Positions 35,015-43,954 of a DNA stretch of 64,000 bases are shown here, in pieces. A program made the position numbers and the translations under genes. How positions within the stretch are numbered: position 1 is the stretch's first letter; each line of letters opens with the position of its first letter. The notes beneath the pieces are model-generated. The model ran no database searches. It was not told the DNA's origin and saw nothing but the letters and a program-made list of their open reading frames with translations. The DNA comes from Austwickia sp. GTDB taxonomy: Bacteria > Actinomycetota > Actinomycetes > Actinomycetales > Dermatophilaceae. The DNA lies in contig JADJTI010000001.1 in assembly GCA_016711265.1 (NCBI GenBank), forward strand, positions 744,001 to 808,000. The letters run 5' to 3'.

Positions 35015-36775
35015 CTACTTGGTGTCCTTTCCGCCGCGCCGGCTGTTGCCGGCCTGCACCCCGGTGCCGGCGTGATCGATGTCAGCCTCACCGTAGAGCT
35101 GCGTGAGCACGTTCTTGTCGGGCGCGGGCGATTCGTACATCGCGACATCCGGGTGGTGCAGATCGAAGGCAGGACGCTCGGAGCGGATCCGGGGGATCGC
35201 GTTGAAGTTGTGGCGCGGCGGCGGGCAGCTGGTGGCCCACTCCAACGACGAACCGTAACCCCACGGGTCGTCGGTGGTGACCTTCTCGCCGTGCTTCCAC
35301 GTCTTCCACGCGTTGTACATGAACGGCAGCATCGACGCGCCCAGGAGGAACGAGAACCCGGTGGAGATCATGTTCATCGTGGTGAAGCCTTCGTTGCTGT
35401 AGTAGTCGGCGTACCGACGGGCCATCCCCTGCACGCCCAGCCAGTGCTGGATCAGGAAGGTCCCATGGAAACCGATGAACAGCATCCAGAAGTGGAGTTT
35501 GCCCAGGCGTTCGTCAAGCATTCGACCGGTCAGCTTGGGCCACCAGAAGTAGTAGCCGGCGAACATCGCGAAAACCACCGTGCCGAACACCGTGTAGTGG
35601 AAGTGCGCGACGATGAAGTAGGAATCCGAGAGGTGGAAGTCAAGCGCCGGGCTCGCGAGCATGACGCCGGTCAATCCACCGAACAGGAAGGTCACGATGA
35701 AGCCGATCGCCCACAACATGGGCGTTTCGAATGTGAGCGAACCGCGCCACATGGTGCCGATCCAGTTGAAGAACTTCACGCCGGTCGGTACGGCGATCGC
35801 CATGGTCATGACGGAGAAGAACGGCAGGAGGACCTGCCCGGTGACATACATGTGGTGTGCCCACACGGTCATCGACAGTGCCGCGATGGCGATCGTGGCG
35901 AAGATCAGCCCCTTGTAACCGAAGATCGGCTTCCGAGAGAACACCGGCATGATCTCGCTGATGATCCCGAAGAAGGGCAAGGCGATGATGTACACCTCTG
36001 GATGGCCGAAGAACCAGAACAGGTGTTGATACAGGATCGGGCCGTTGTTCTCAGGGTCATACAAGTGAATGTCGAACAGCCGCTGGCCGGCCAAGCCGAG
36101 CAGTGCGGCGGTCAGCACCGGGAAGACCATCAGCACCAGGATCGAGGTGACCAGCACTGTCCAGGAGAACACCGACATCCGGAACATGGTCATGCCCGGC
36201 GCCCGCATGCAGATGATCGTCGTGAGGAAGTTGACGGCACCCATGATCGTGCCGAAGCCACCGAGACCGAAGCCGAGGATCCACAGGTCGCCGCCGAGGC
36301 TCGGGGTGAACGTCGCGTTCGACAGCGTCGGGTAGGCGAACCAGCCGAAGGAGGCGGCACCGCCGGGGACCACGAAGCCCGCGCTGGCGATCAGTCCGCC
36401 GAACAGGTAGAGCCAGTACGCCAGCATGTTGAGCCGCGGGAACGCCACATCCGGCGCGCCGATCTGCAGCGGCAACAACGCGTTGGCGAAACCCGCGAAC
36501 AGGGGGGTGGCGAACAGCAGCAGCATGATCGAGCCGTGCATGGTGAACATCTGGTTGAACTGCTCGGCGTTCTCGACCACCTGAATGCCGGGCTGGGCGA
36601 GCTCGGCGCGGATGATCAGCGCCTGGATGCCGCCGAACATGAAGAACACAAATGTGGTGATGAAATACAGGTTGCCGATGACCTTGTGGTCGGTCGTGGT
36701 CAACCACTTCACCCACGAGGCGCCCTTGGGGCGGGCTGACGCAGGAGCGTCGAGGGCCGGTGCAACCGTCGCCAT
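35015..36775 (-). CDS. ctaD: Cytochrome c oxidase subunit I
   Basis: Catalytic subunit of the aa3 oxidase, 586 residues with about 12 membrane helices. Haem a and CuB/haem a3 ligands are visible in FTMHGSIMLLLFATP, WFFGHPEVYIIALP (His-Tyr cross-link pair), VWAHHMYVTGQ and YFIVAHFHYTVFG; the K-channel region follows. The ATG overlaps the ctaC stop (TAATG). Unlike in M. tuberculosis, ctaD is here between ctaC and ctaF. Confidence 0.97.
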   Translation of the reverse strand: MATVAPALDAPASARPKGASWVKWLTTTDHKVIGNLYFITTFVFFMFGGIQALIIRAELAQPGIQVVENAEQFNQMFTMHGSIMLLLFATPLFAGFANALLPLQIGAPDVAFPRLNMLAYWLYLFGGLIASAGFVVPGGAASFGWFAYPTLSNATFTPSLGGDLWILGFGLGGFGTIMGAVNFLTTIICMRAPGMTMFRMSVFSWTVLVTSILVLMVFPVLTAALLGLAGQRLFDIHLYDPENNGPILYQHLFWFFGHPEVYIIALPFFGIISEIMPVFSRKPIFGYKGLIFATIAIAALSMTVWAHHMYVTGQVLLPFFSVMTMAIAVPTGVKFFNWIGTMWRGSLTFETPMLWAIGFIVTFLFGGLTGVMLASPALDFHLSDSYFIVAHFHYTVFGTVVFAMFAGYYFWWPKLTGRMLDERLGKLHFWMLFIGFHGTFLIQHWLGVQGMARRYADYYSNEGFTTMNMISTGFSFLLGASMLPFMYNAWKTWKHGEKVTTDDPWGYGSSLEWATSCPPPRHNFNAIPRIRSERPAFDLHHPDVAMYESPAPDKNVLTQLYGEADIDHAGTGVQAGNSRRGGKDTK

Positions 36776-37695
36776 TACTTACCCACCTTCGGTTCAATCG
36801 TCACCTGGTTGTCCTCCAGGCGAGCCATGCTGTAGCCGTTGTCGAGGAAGCCCGTCTTGCCGGCGGCCTTGAGGTCCTGCATGTGCTTGAGGTACTCAGC
36901 CTCGTCTACGACCTTGACCTTGAACAGCATCGAGGCGTGGTAGGACCCGCACAACTCGGCGCACTTGCCGTCATATTCACCCTTGACGGTCGGGACCACC
37001 TGGAACTTGTTGACCTTGCCAGGGATCATGTCGAGCTTCTGCTGGAACGCGGGCACCCAGAAGGAGTGGATGACGTCGCGGGCGGTCAGCACGAACTCGA
37101 CCCGCTTGTTGACCGGCAGGTACAGCACCGGTGCGCTGTCGCGGTCGGTGTCCTTGCCGGTCAGGGTCACCTGCACACCGGACTCGTAGACGTTGTGGTC
37201 CAGGTAGTTGAAGTCCCAGCTCCAGCGCTTGCCCACGATGTTGACCTTGACATCGGGCTTGGCGCTGGTGTCGAGCAGGATCGCCTCGTCACGCGCGGTG
37301 TAGTAGAAGAGCACCCCGATCATCATGATCGGCAACACCGTGTAGAGGATCTCGATGGGCACGTTGTACCGCAGCTGCGGGGGCAGACCCGTCTCGTCTT
37401 TTTTGCGCCGGTAGGCCACGACACACCAGATGGTCAGCCCCCACACGAGGATGCCGACCGCCAGGGCCGCGATCCACCCGCCGACCCACAGGTCGGTGAC
37501 GCGCTGAGCGCCTTCGGTGGCGCCTTGAGGCAGGTAGCCGCGCTTGAGGTCCTCGCCACAGCCGGACAGGCCGAGGGTGGCCACGACGGCCGTCGCAGCC
37601 AAGGCAAACCGTCGCCGCCGCCGTGCCGGTACAGGAGTGTCATCTTGCCGACGCACAGGTGCACCTTCCACTTGCTTCTCGTACCGCTCGTACAT
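36775..37695 (-). CDS. ctaC: Cytochrome c oxidase subunit II
   Basis: CuA-bearing subunit, about 306 residues. After a basic N-terminus there is a lipoprotein-type signal (FALAATAVVATLGLSGCGED), two membrane helices and a cupredoxin domain with the CuA site CAELCGSYHASM; the upstream His is in ARDVIHSFWVPAF. ATG at 37695 (MYERYEKQVEG) is preferred over the open frame reaching 37887, which overlaps aat. First gene of ctaC-ctaD-ctaF. Confidence 0.94.
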   Translation of the reverse strand: MYERYEKQVEGAPVRRQDDTPVPARRRRRFALAATAVVATLGLSGCGEDLKRGYLPQGATEGAQRVTDLWVGGWIAALAVGILVWGLTIWCVVAYRRKKDETGLPPQLRYNVPIEILYTVLPIMMIGVLFYYTARDEAILLDTSAKPDVKVNIVGKRWSWDFNYLDHNVYESGVQVTLTGKDTDRDSAPVLYLPVNKRVEFVLTARDVIHSFWVPAFQQKLDMIPGKVNKFQVVPTVKGEYDGKCAELCGSYHASMLFKVKVVDEAEYLKHMQDLKAAGKTGFLDNGYSMARLEDNQVTIEPKVGK

Positions 37696-37873
37696 GCTCC
37701 AGGCGCCCCACCCCACGTGAGTTCGGACGAACTCCGTCAATCGGGCAACCGTGTCGTGCCGACTGCAGACAGCGCGAACACAGGTGTCGACGCTGGTGGT
37801 TCCCAGCATAGGCGCAAGTTCGGCCGCAACGCGGGCTGGGAGAACGGCGGGTGATCGCGGGCGCGCCGAACGG

Positions 37874-38560
37874 TCAGTTCGGCCCAAAAAGCGGTTGGGC
37901 GGCCAACGCGGCCGGCAGTCGGCGCAGGTAGTCCCCTCTCCGGACCGCTACCACGCCCAGGGTGGCAAGGTGGTCGGTACGCCACTGGGCATCGATCAGG
38001 CGGTGCGGGTCGTCTTCGGAGAACGCCAGCTCCGCGAGGTGGGCCAGGGCCGCCTTGGAAGCGTCGCGGGCCCGGTGGAACATCGACTCACCAGCGAACA
38101 GGCCGCCGATGGCGACGCCGTACAGCCCACCCACCAGCTCCCCGGACCGCCACACCTCGACCGAATGTGCCCATCCCTGGCGGTGCAACTCGCCGTACGC
38201 CTCGGCGATGGCGGGAGTGATCCAACGGCCCTGCCGCTGCGGGTCCGAACATGCCAGCAGTACGTCGTCGAACGCCGCGTCGACCGTGTACTCGAAGCCA
38301 CGCATCGACTTGCGCAGCGACCGGGTGACCCGCAGCATCCCCGGCAGCAGGACGCCCCGGGGATCCGGGGACCACCAGCCCATCGGCGAGCCGCCATCTC
38401 GGCCCATCCCCATCGGGAAGAGTCCAGCGCGGTAAGCGCGCAGCAGCAGCGGCGGGTCCAGACTCAGCCCGACACCGACAAGATCTTGCCACGGTTCGGC
38501 GCAGCTGACCGCCAGCCACCACGGTCCCGACGGATGAGGTGGCCAAATCTGAATCGGCAC
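37874..38560 (-). CDS. aat: Leucyl/phenylalanyl-tRNA-protein transferase
   Basis: Adds Leu or Phe to N-terminal Arg/Lys of proteins, marking them for ClpAP-type degradation by the N-end rule. The 228 residues show DPPLLLRAYRAGLFPMG, WWSPDPRGVLL, RQGRWITPAIAEAY, HSVEVW, GGLYGVAIGGLFAGESMF and HLIDAQ-like RLIDAQW. The GTG start follows AGGGG. It sits between erpA and ctaC, a position not part of the usual conserved cluster. Confidence 0.93.
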   Translation of the reverse strand: MPIQIWPPHPSGPWWLAVSCAEPWQDLVGVGLSLDPPLLLRAYRAGLFPMGMGRDGGSPMGWWSPDPRGVLLPGMLRVTRSLRKSMRGFEYTVDAAFDDVLLACSDPQRQGRWITPAIAEAYGELHRQGWAHSVEVWRSGELVGGLYGVAIGGLFAGESMFHRARDASKAALAHLAELAFSEDDPHRLIDAQWRTDHLATLGVVAVRRGDYLRRLPAALAAQPLFGPN

Positions 38561-38667
38561 GACATTGACCCCTGTCGATCACGCCCGGGACGCCCGCCAG
38601 AAGTCCACCTGGCGGCTGCGGACTCCAGCGGTCAGGTGGTTCTGCTCGCCGGTGGCCCGCCGGGAGA

Positions 38668-39021
38668 TCAGCTGAAGGAGTCGCCGCAGGCGCAGGAACT
38701 GCCCGCGTTGGGGTTGTCGATGGTGAATCCCTGCTTCTCGATCGTGTCGGCGAAGTCGATGGTGGCGCCCTCCAGATAGGGGGCGCTCATCCGGTCGACC
38801 ACCACTTCGACACCACCGAAGTCGCGCACCTGGTCCCCGTCGAGCGAACGCTCGTCGAAGTAGAGCTGGTAGATGAGCCCCGAGCAACCACCAGGTTGCA
38901 CGCCCACCCGCAGCCGCAGGTCATCGCGGCCTTCCTGGCTGAGCAGGCTCTTGACCTTGCCCGCCGCCACGTCGGTCAGCACCACACCGTGCGTGGGAGC
39001 AGCGTTGTCCTGAAGCGTCAT
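38668..39021 (-). CDS. erpA: Iron-sulfur cluster insertion protein (A-type carrier)
   Basis: A 117-residue A-type Fe-S carrier. Cluster cysteines are in QPGGCSGLIYQ and SSCACGDSF; LTDVAAGKVKSLLSQEG and YLEGATIDF are family features. It delivers Fe-S clusters to apo-proteins, plausibly including the Rieske protein encoded nearby. ATG at 39021 matches the family; the longer frame upstream is spurious. Position equals Rv2204c. Confidence 0.94.
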   Translation of the reverse strand: MTLQDNAAPTHGVVLTDVAAGKVKSLLSQEGRDDLRLRVGVQPGGCSGLIYQLYFDERSLDGDQVRDFGGVEVVVDRMSAPYLEGATIDFADTIEKQGFTIDNPNAGSSCACGDSFS

Positions 39022-39178
39022 CGTCCTCGTCGTCCTGTCGTCTCTGCGCGGGTTGTCCCCGACGTCCTGGTCAGGTCGGATTGTCACACCTTCGGCCTCG
39101 TTCAACTCCGGCAGCGGCCCGGTTGTTCCCCACGCGTGGCTGCCGCCCGCAGACCCGGCGTGCGGGGCCGTGCCGTCG

Positions 39179-40339
39179 TCAGCGGACACTCCACGTGCCG
39201 GCCAGTCGCGCTGCCCGGGCGGCCAGGGTGCCCACCGGGTCGGCGATGGCGGCCGCCACCGAGGTCCGGTCTTCCGCGACGGCATAGCTGCCGGCGATCC
39301 CCAGGGCCATGGTTTCGCGACGGCCCACCTCGACCCGCCCGGCCAGCACCACGGTCGGCAGCCCTCGACGGCTCGCCGCGCTCGCGACGGCGTACACCGT
39401 CCCTGCGGTCAGGGACCGCCAGTCGAAACACCCTTCTCCGGTGATGACCAGGTCGGACCCGGACAGCAGGTCGTCGAAGCCCCAGCCCTGCAGCACGATG
39501 TCGGTGGCGCTGATGCGCCGGGCGCCCAACGCCATCAGGGCGTACCCGATGCCTCCCCCGGCACCGGAGCCGGGTTCGCGGTCGATGCGTCGATCGAGGC
39601 CGGAGAGCAGATCCTTGCCCGGGGGCAGAGCCCGCCGCAAGACTTCGGTGAACCGGCCCAGCCCGCTCTCCAACGCCTGGACGTCGTGCGGCGCAGCCCC
39701 TTTGCGCAGGGCGTGTTCGGCGCTGGTGCCGCGCGCGCCGAGCAGCGGGCTGTCGTCCTCGGTGGCCAGCACGAGCTCCACCGGCCGCAGCCGAGCGGCC
39801 AACTCGTGGACCCCCAGGAGAGCATCGTCGGCCAGGCCCGCCAGGCCTGCGGCGCCGCAGGCCAGGGAACGCTGATCACCCACGCCCAGCGCCGCCAGCA
39901 GCCCGGCGCCGCCGTCGTTGGTCGCCCCGCCACCGACCGACACCACCACCCGGTCGGCGCCCTCGGTCACGGCGGCCGCGATCAGCTGTCCGACGCCGAA
40001 ACTGCTGGTCAACAGCGGGTTGCGGTCGTGGGCGGCCAGGTGGTGGAGGCCGATGGACTGGGCTGCCTCGATGTACGCCGTCCGGCGACCCGCGTGCTGC
40101 ACGATGAGCACCGCTGCGGGCACCTCTCGTCCCAGCGGGTCACTCACCGTCACTCCGAGGTGCAGGCCGTCCAGCGCGGCCCCGAGCACGTCGAGGAAGC
40201 CCGGGCCGCCCGCGGACAGCGGGGCCAGGGTGAGTTCGTCGGCGGGCGCCCGGGTCCGCCACCCGGCGGCGATCGCCTCGGCGGCCTGGACAGCGGTCAG
40301 GGTCCCGACGAACGCCTGCGGACAGATCAGCACACGCAC
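39179..40339 (-). CDS. Glycerate kinase (GlxK/GckA type I family)
   Basis: About 386 residues. Start VRVLICPQAFVGTLTAVQAA carries the conserved DxFKGTLSA-like region in a divergent form (QAFVGTLTA); SVGGGATNDGGAGLLAALG, GAGGGIGYALMALG and DLVITGEGCFDWRSLTAGT are diagnostic motifs. Converts glycerate to a phosphoglycerate. GTG at 40339 is the likely start. It lies 4 bases after the M20 peptidase gene in a probable operon, at the Rv2205c position. Confidence 0.9.
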   Translation of the reverse strand: MRVLICPQAFVGTLTAVQAAEAIAAGWRTRAPADELTLAPLSAGGPGFLDVLGAALDGLHLGVTVSDPLGREVPAAVLIVQHAGRRTAYIEAAQSIGLHHLAAHDRNPLLTSSFGVGQLIAAAVTEGADRVVVSVGGGATNDGGAGLLAALGVGDQRSLACGAAGLAGLADDALLGVHELAARLRPVELVLATEDDSPLLGARGTSAEHALRKGAAPHDVQALESGLGRFTEVLRRALPPGKDLLSGLDRRIDREPGSGAGGGIGYALMALGARRISATDIVLQGWGFDDLLSGSDLVITGEGCFDWRSLTAGTVYAVASAASRRGLPTVVLAGRVEVGRRETMALGIAGSYAVAEDRTSVAAAIADPVGTLAARAARLAGTWSVR

Positions 40340-40343
40340 GGGT

Positions 40344-41774
40344 TCATCGTGGCAGAACGGGGCCGGAATCCGGGAGCGGGCAGGCAAGTTGCTCCAACAG
40401 GAGCGCCTCGGCGAGCACCACGTTGGCGAACTCCGCCAGGTGCAGGCTCTCGTTGGCGCCGTGCGCCCGGGTGTCGGGGTCCTCAACGCCGGTGATCAGG
40501 ATCGCCGCGCGCGGGAACCGTTCGGCGAACTCGGCGACGAACGGGATGGAGCCACCCTGGCCGATGTCCACCGGCTCCCGGCCCCAGGCCGCGGCGAGGG
40601 CGGCGTGCGCGGCCCGCGCGTACGGACCGGTGGTGCACGCCTCGAAACCGTCGCCGTGGTCCTCCAGCTCGACCTCGACCGCCACGCCCCACGGCGCGTT
40701 GCTCAGCAGGTGCTCCCGCACCGCCTGGTAGGCCTGCGGCCAGGGCTGATCTGGTGCCAGGCGCACCGACACCTTGGCCCGGCAGCGAGGCACCAGCAGG
40801 TTGGCGCTGTCGTCGACGCGAGGTGCGTCGATGCCGATCACGGTGATGGCCGGTTGCCCCCATAACCGGGCGGCCACCGACCCGCGCCCCAGCAGCGGCG
40901 CGTCCGGCGCCATCCCGGCCTCGGCGCGGAACCGGTCCGGCGGGTAGTCGACGTCGGCGACTTCGCTCGTGGTCAGGCCGGCCACTGCGACGCGCCCGTC
41001 CGGCTCGTGCAGGGTGGCCAGCAGGCGGCACATCGCGGTGAGCGCGTCGGGGGCCGGCCCGCCGTACACCCCCGAGTGCACGCCGTGCTCGAGGGCCCGG
41101 ACGGTCACCACCACCCGGACGTTGCCGCGCAGGGTCCGGGTCAGCGACGGTACGCCGATCGCCCAGTTGGAGGAGTCGGCCAGCACGATGAGGTCGGCGT
41201 CGAGGTCGTCGTGGTGGGCCGCCAGCAGGTCGGGAAGGCTCGCGGAGCCGACCTCCTCCTCCCCCTCGACGAAGACGGTGACCCCCAGCGGCGGGCGGTC
41301 GCCGTACCGGCTGACCAGGGCTCGAACCGCGGCGACGTGGGCCATCACCCCCGCCTTGTCGTCGGCGACGCCCCGACCGTAGAGCCGGCCCGCGCGCTCG
41401 GTCGGCTCGAACGGCGGACTCACCCAGTCCTGCGGGTCGCCGGTGGGTTGGACATCGTGGTGGGCGTACAGCAACACGGTGGGAGCGCCCGGCGGCGCCG
41501 GGATGCGGGCGATGACGGCGGGGTGCCCTCCCCCCGCCCGGACCACCTCGGCCTGCATGCCGGCGTCAGCCAGCAGCTCGGCAACCTGTTGGGCACTGCG
41601 TTCGACCGGGCCAGGGTCGTAGCCGGCCAGCGACACACTGGGAATGGCCGCCAGCGCCTCCAGTTCAGCGCGCACGCGCGGCCACTGGGCGTCCAGCAGC
41701 TCGCGATAGGCGGCGACGACCTGCGGGGTCAGCGCCCGCAGGGGCGCGGTCGGTGGGGTTTGCGCGGAGCTCAT
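40344..41774 (-). CDS. M20 family dipeptidase/metallopeptidase
   Basis: A 476-residue dinuclear zinc peptidase. Metal ligands and catalytic residues are in LLYAHHDVQPTG, GRGVADDKAGVMAH, FVEGEEEVGSASLP, LADSSNW and near the C-terminus RAHGANESLHL. A lid/dimerisation domain lies around residues 200-330 (HSGVYGGPAPDALTAM). Likely cleaves dipeptides in the cytoplasm. ATG at 41774; the extended frame to 42104 is antisense to DUF3043. Confidence 0.92.
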   Translation of the reverse strand: MSSAQTPPTAPLRALTPQVVAAYRELLDAQWPRVRAELEALAAIPSVSLAGYDPGPVERSAQQVAELLADAGMQAEVVRAGGGHPAVIARIPAPPGAPTVLLYAHHDVQPTGDPQDWVSPPFEPTERAGRLYGRGVADDKAGVMAHVAAVRALVSRYGDRPPLGVTVFVEGEEEVGSASLPDLLAAHHDDLDADLIVLADSSNWAIGVPSLTRTLRGNVRVVVTVRALEHGVHSGVYGGPAPDALTAMCRLLATLHEPDGRVAVAGLTTSEVADVDYPPDRFRAEAGMAPDAPLLGRGSVAARLWGQPAITVIGIDAPRVDDSANLLVPRCRAKVSVRLAPDQPWPQAYQAVREHLLSNAPWGVAVEVELEDHGDGFEACTTGPYARAAHAALAAAWGREPVDIGQGGSIPFVAEFAERFPRAAILITGVEDPDTRAHGANESLHLAEFANVVLAEALLLEQLACPLPDSGPVLPR

Positions 41775-41895
41775 GGCCCCCGATGATCGCAGATCGGCCC
41801 CGCCGCTCCGCGTCCGCCCACTGTTCAACGGGGCGCTCCGGCGGGAACGCCGAAGGCACATGTGCCGGTTGGCTCGCTGGCCTACAGTGAGGCTC

Positions 41896-42474
41896 GTGTT
41901 CGGACGCAAGAAGCAGGACGAGATCATCCCTGACGCCGCAGCCACCTCACCGGTCAAGCCGGGCGCCAAGAACCGGCCCACCCCGACGCGGCGCGAGGCG
42001 GAGGCCGCCCGTCGGCAACCCCTCGTCCCCACCGATCGCAAAGCGGCCGCGAAGGCGGCCAAGCTGAAGGAGCGCGAGGCACGCACCAAGCAACGCCAGG
42101 CCATGATGAACGGCGAGGAATGGGCGCTGTTACCGCGGGATCGCGGACCCCAGAAGGCCTACATCCGCGATCACGTGGACGGACGCTGGAACATCGGCGA
42201 GTTCGTGCTGCCGATCATGATCCTCGGGCTGCCGTTGACGATGATCCAGAACGCGACCACCGTCACCATGGGTATCGTGCTGGTGTACGGCGCAATGCTG
42301 GCCACCATGGTTGACCTGGCGATCTCCAGCTTCCAGCTGAAAAAGAAGTACCAGGGCCGCTTCGGTGGCCCGCCGCCCAAGGGCACCCTGTGGACCGTGG
42401 CTGCCCGCTCGATCCAGATGCGCCGTACCCGCGTGCCCAAGCCTCAGGTGAAGCGGGGTCAACCGCCCCGTTAG
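41896..42474 (+). CDS. DUF3043 membrane protein
   Basis: About 192 residues. A basic cytoplasmic N-terminus (GRKKQDEI, RREAEAARRQPL, coiled KAAAKAAKLKEREARTKQRQ) is followed by the DUF3043 core (RDRGPQKAYIRDHVDGRWNI), two membrane helices and a basic tail. GTG at 41896 after GTGAGGC is the family start (VFGRKKQDE); the frame is open to 41773. Function unknown; actinobacterial marker located as Rv2206. Confidence 0.92.
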   Translation: MFGRKKQDEIIPDAAATSPVKPGAKNRPTPTRREAEAARRQPLVPTDRKAAAKAAKLKEREARTKQRQAMMNGEEWALLPRDRGPQKAYIRDHVDGRWNIGEFVLPIMILGLPLTMIQNATTVTMGIVLVYGAMLATMVDLAISSFQLKKKYQGRFGGPPPKGTLWTVAARSIQMRRTRVPKPQVKRGQPPR

Positions 42475-42489
42475 CGGGCGGGCAGCCCT

Positions 42490-42705
42490 TCAGTCGGCTG
42501 GTCGCAGTGGCATCGGGCCGTACACCAGGTGGTCGCCGTGGACCAGGCTGACCGACTCCAACCCCGCCGCCACCAGCTCCTGCCATTCCTGACCGAGCCA
42601 GGCTTCGGCGTCCGCCTGGGTGGGGAACGCCGAACTCATGGTCGGCCCCGAGGCCGGCACCGCCCCGCCCACGCCCTGATAGGTCCACACCCATTGATCG
42701 CTCAC
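42490..42705 (-). CDS. Small conserved hypothetical protein
   Basis: A 71-residue acidic protein with aromatic N-terminus (WVWTYQGVGG) and a helix (TQADAEAWLGQEWQELVAAG) followed by VSLVHGDHLVYGPMPL. Such short proteins are widespread in actinobacteria; no function known to me. Convergent with DUF3043 and 66 bases after cobT. Confidence 0.72.
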   Translation of the reverse strand: MSDQWVWTYQGVGGAVPASGPTMSSAFPTQADAEAWLGQEWQELVAAGLESVSLVHGDHLVYGPMPLRPAD

Positions 42706-42771
42706 GGGGACAGCCTAGACAGCATCGCCGGTTGCCACCCGGCCGGTGGCGATCGGGGATGACCAGAACGG

Positions 42772-43860
42772 TTACCTCGCCTCGCTGACCCCCGCCGACT
42801 CGAAAGTGGCTCCTTCGCGCAGGACCCGCGCGGCTGCCTGCACCAGCGGGACGGCCAGGACGCCACCGCTGGCCTCCCCGAGACGCAACCCCAGGTCCAG
42901 CAGAGCTCGTAGACCCATGTGACCCAGGGCCACCTGGGAGCCAGGCTCGGCGGACCGGTGACCGGCGATCCAGTAGTCCATCGCCTCGGGGCGCAGCGCC
43001 GCGGCCACCAGCGCGGCCGACTGGACGATGACGCCGTCCAGGATGACCGGCGTACGGCGGGCCGCGGCCCCGAGCAGGAGCCCCGCGATGGCCGCGTGCT
43101 CAAGTCCACCGAAAGCGGCCAGCACGCCCACGGGGTCACGGGGGTCGGGACGGTGCAACTCCAGGCCGCGGCGCACCACGTCCACCTTGATGCGCAGCGC
43201 CGCATCGTCGATCCCTGTGCCGCGCCCGGTGACCGCCTGGGCATCCGATCCCGTGAACGCGGCGATCAGTGCGGCCGACGCCGTGGTGTTGCCGATACCC
43301 ATGTCGCCGGGCACCAGCATCCGGCAGCCGCCGTCGATGAGCTCACCGGCGATGTCGATCCCGGTTTCGACGGCCTGGACGGCGGCCTCACGGCTCAGTG
43401 CAGGCCCCGCGGTGAAGTCGGCCGTGCCCGGCTGGACCCGGCGACGGTGCAGTGTTCCGCCCGCCGGCGTACCGTCCGGGCCCAGCGGCAGGTCGGGGAT
43501 CGTGGTAGCCACGCCGACGTCGACGACATGCAACGTCGAACCCATCTGACGGCCGAACACGCTGATCACGGCTCCACCGGTGAGGAAGTTCGCAATCATC
43601 TGGGCGGTCACCTCCTGCGGCCAGGGAGAGACCCCCTGCTGCAGGACGCCGTGATCCCCGGCGAACAGGACCACCGCGTGCGGCTCCGGTTGCGGCGGCG
43701 GGCACTGCCCGGCCATCGCAGCGAGCCGGTTTCCTACCTCCTCCAAGGCTCCCAGGGACCCCATCGGCTTGGTCAGCCGGGTCTGGTGCTCTCGCGCTGC
43801 CTGGTAGGCGTCGGCGTCTGCCGCGCGAAGGGCATCAAGGGTCTGGGACAGCAGGTCCAT
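42772..43860 (-). CDS. cobT: Nicotinate-nucleotide-dimethylbenzimidazole phosphoribosyltransferase
   Basis: Makes alpha-ribazole phosphate for the lower ligand of cobalamin. The 362 residues show TKPMGSLGALEEVGNRLAAM, FAGDHGVLQQGVSPWPQEVT, FLTGGAVISVFGRQMGS, PGDMGIGNTTASAAL and DGVIVQSAALVA, with a Glu in the C-terminal FESAGVSEA. No other cobalamin gene or cobalamin riboswitch is seen in the window. Position equals Rv2207. Confidence 0.94.
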   Translation of the reverse strand: MDLLSQTLDALRAADADAYQAAREHQTRLTKPMGSLGALEEVGNRLAAMAGQCPPPQPEPHAVVLFAGDHGVLQQGVSPWPQEVTAQMIANFLTGGAVISVFGRQMGSTLHVVDVGVATTIPDLPLGPDGTPAGGTLHRRRVQPGTADFTAGPALSREAAVQAVETGIDIAGELIDGGCRMLVPGDMGIGNTTASAALIAAFTGSDAQAVTGRGTGIDDAALRIKVDVVRRGLELHRPDPRDPVGVLAAFGGLEHAAIAGLLLGAAARRTPVILDGVIVQSAALVAAALRPEAMDYWIAGHRSAEPGSQVALGHMGLRALLDLGLRLGEASGGVLAVPLVQAAARVLREGATFESAGVSEAR

Positions 43861-43954
43861 GCGGAGGCTCCTGAAGGCGAGGTCGGCGGCACGATCGCCT
43901 CCGAACCTACTGGTCCCCCTCGCCCCGTGGGACCGGGGGTGGTTGCCCTTCCCG

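Noticed and set aside
35072..36739. 555-residue plus-strand open frame
   Set aside because: Antisense shadow of ctaD; composition dominated by Glu/His/Arg/Gln.
43861..43954. Cobalamin riboswitch upstream of cobT
   Set aside because: The gap is only 94 bases and lacks the B12 box.
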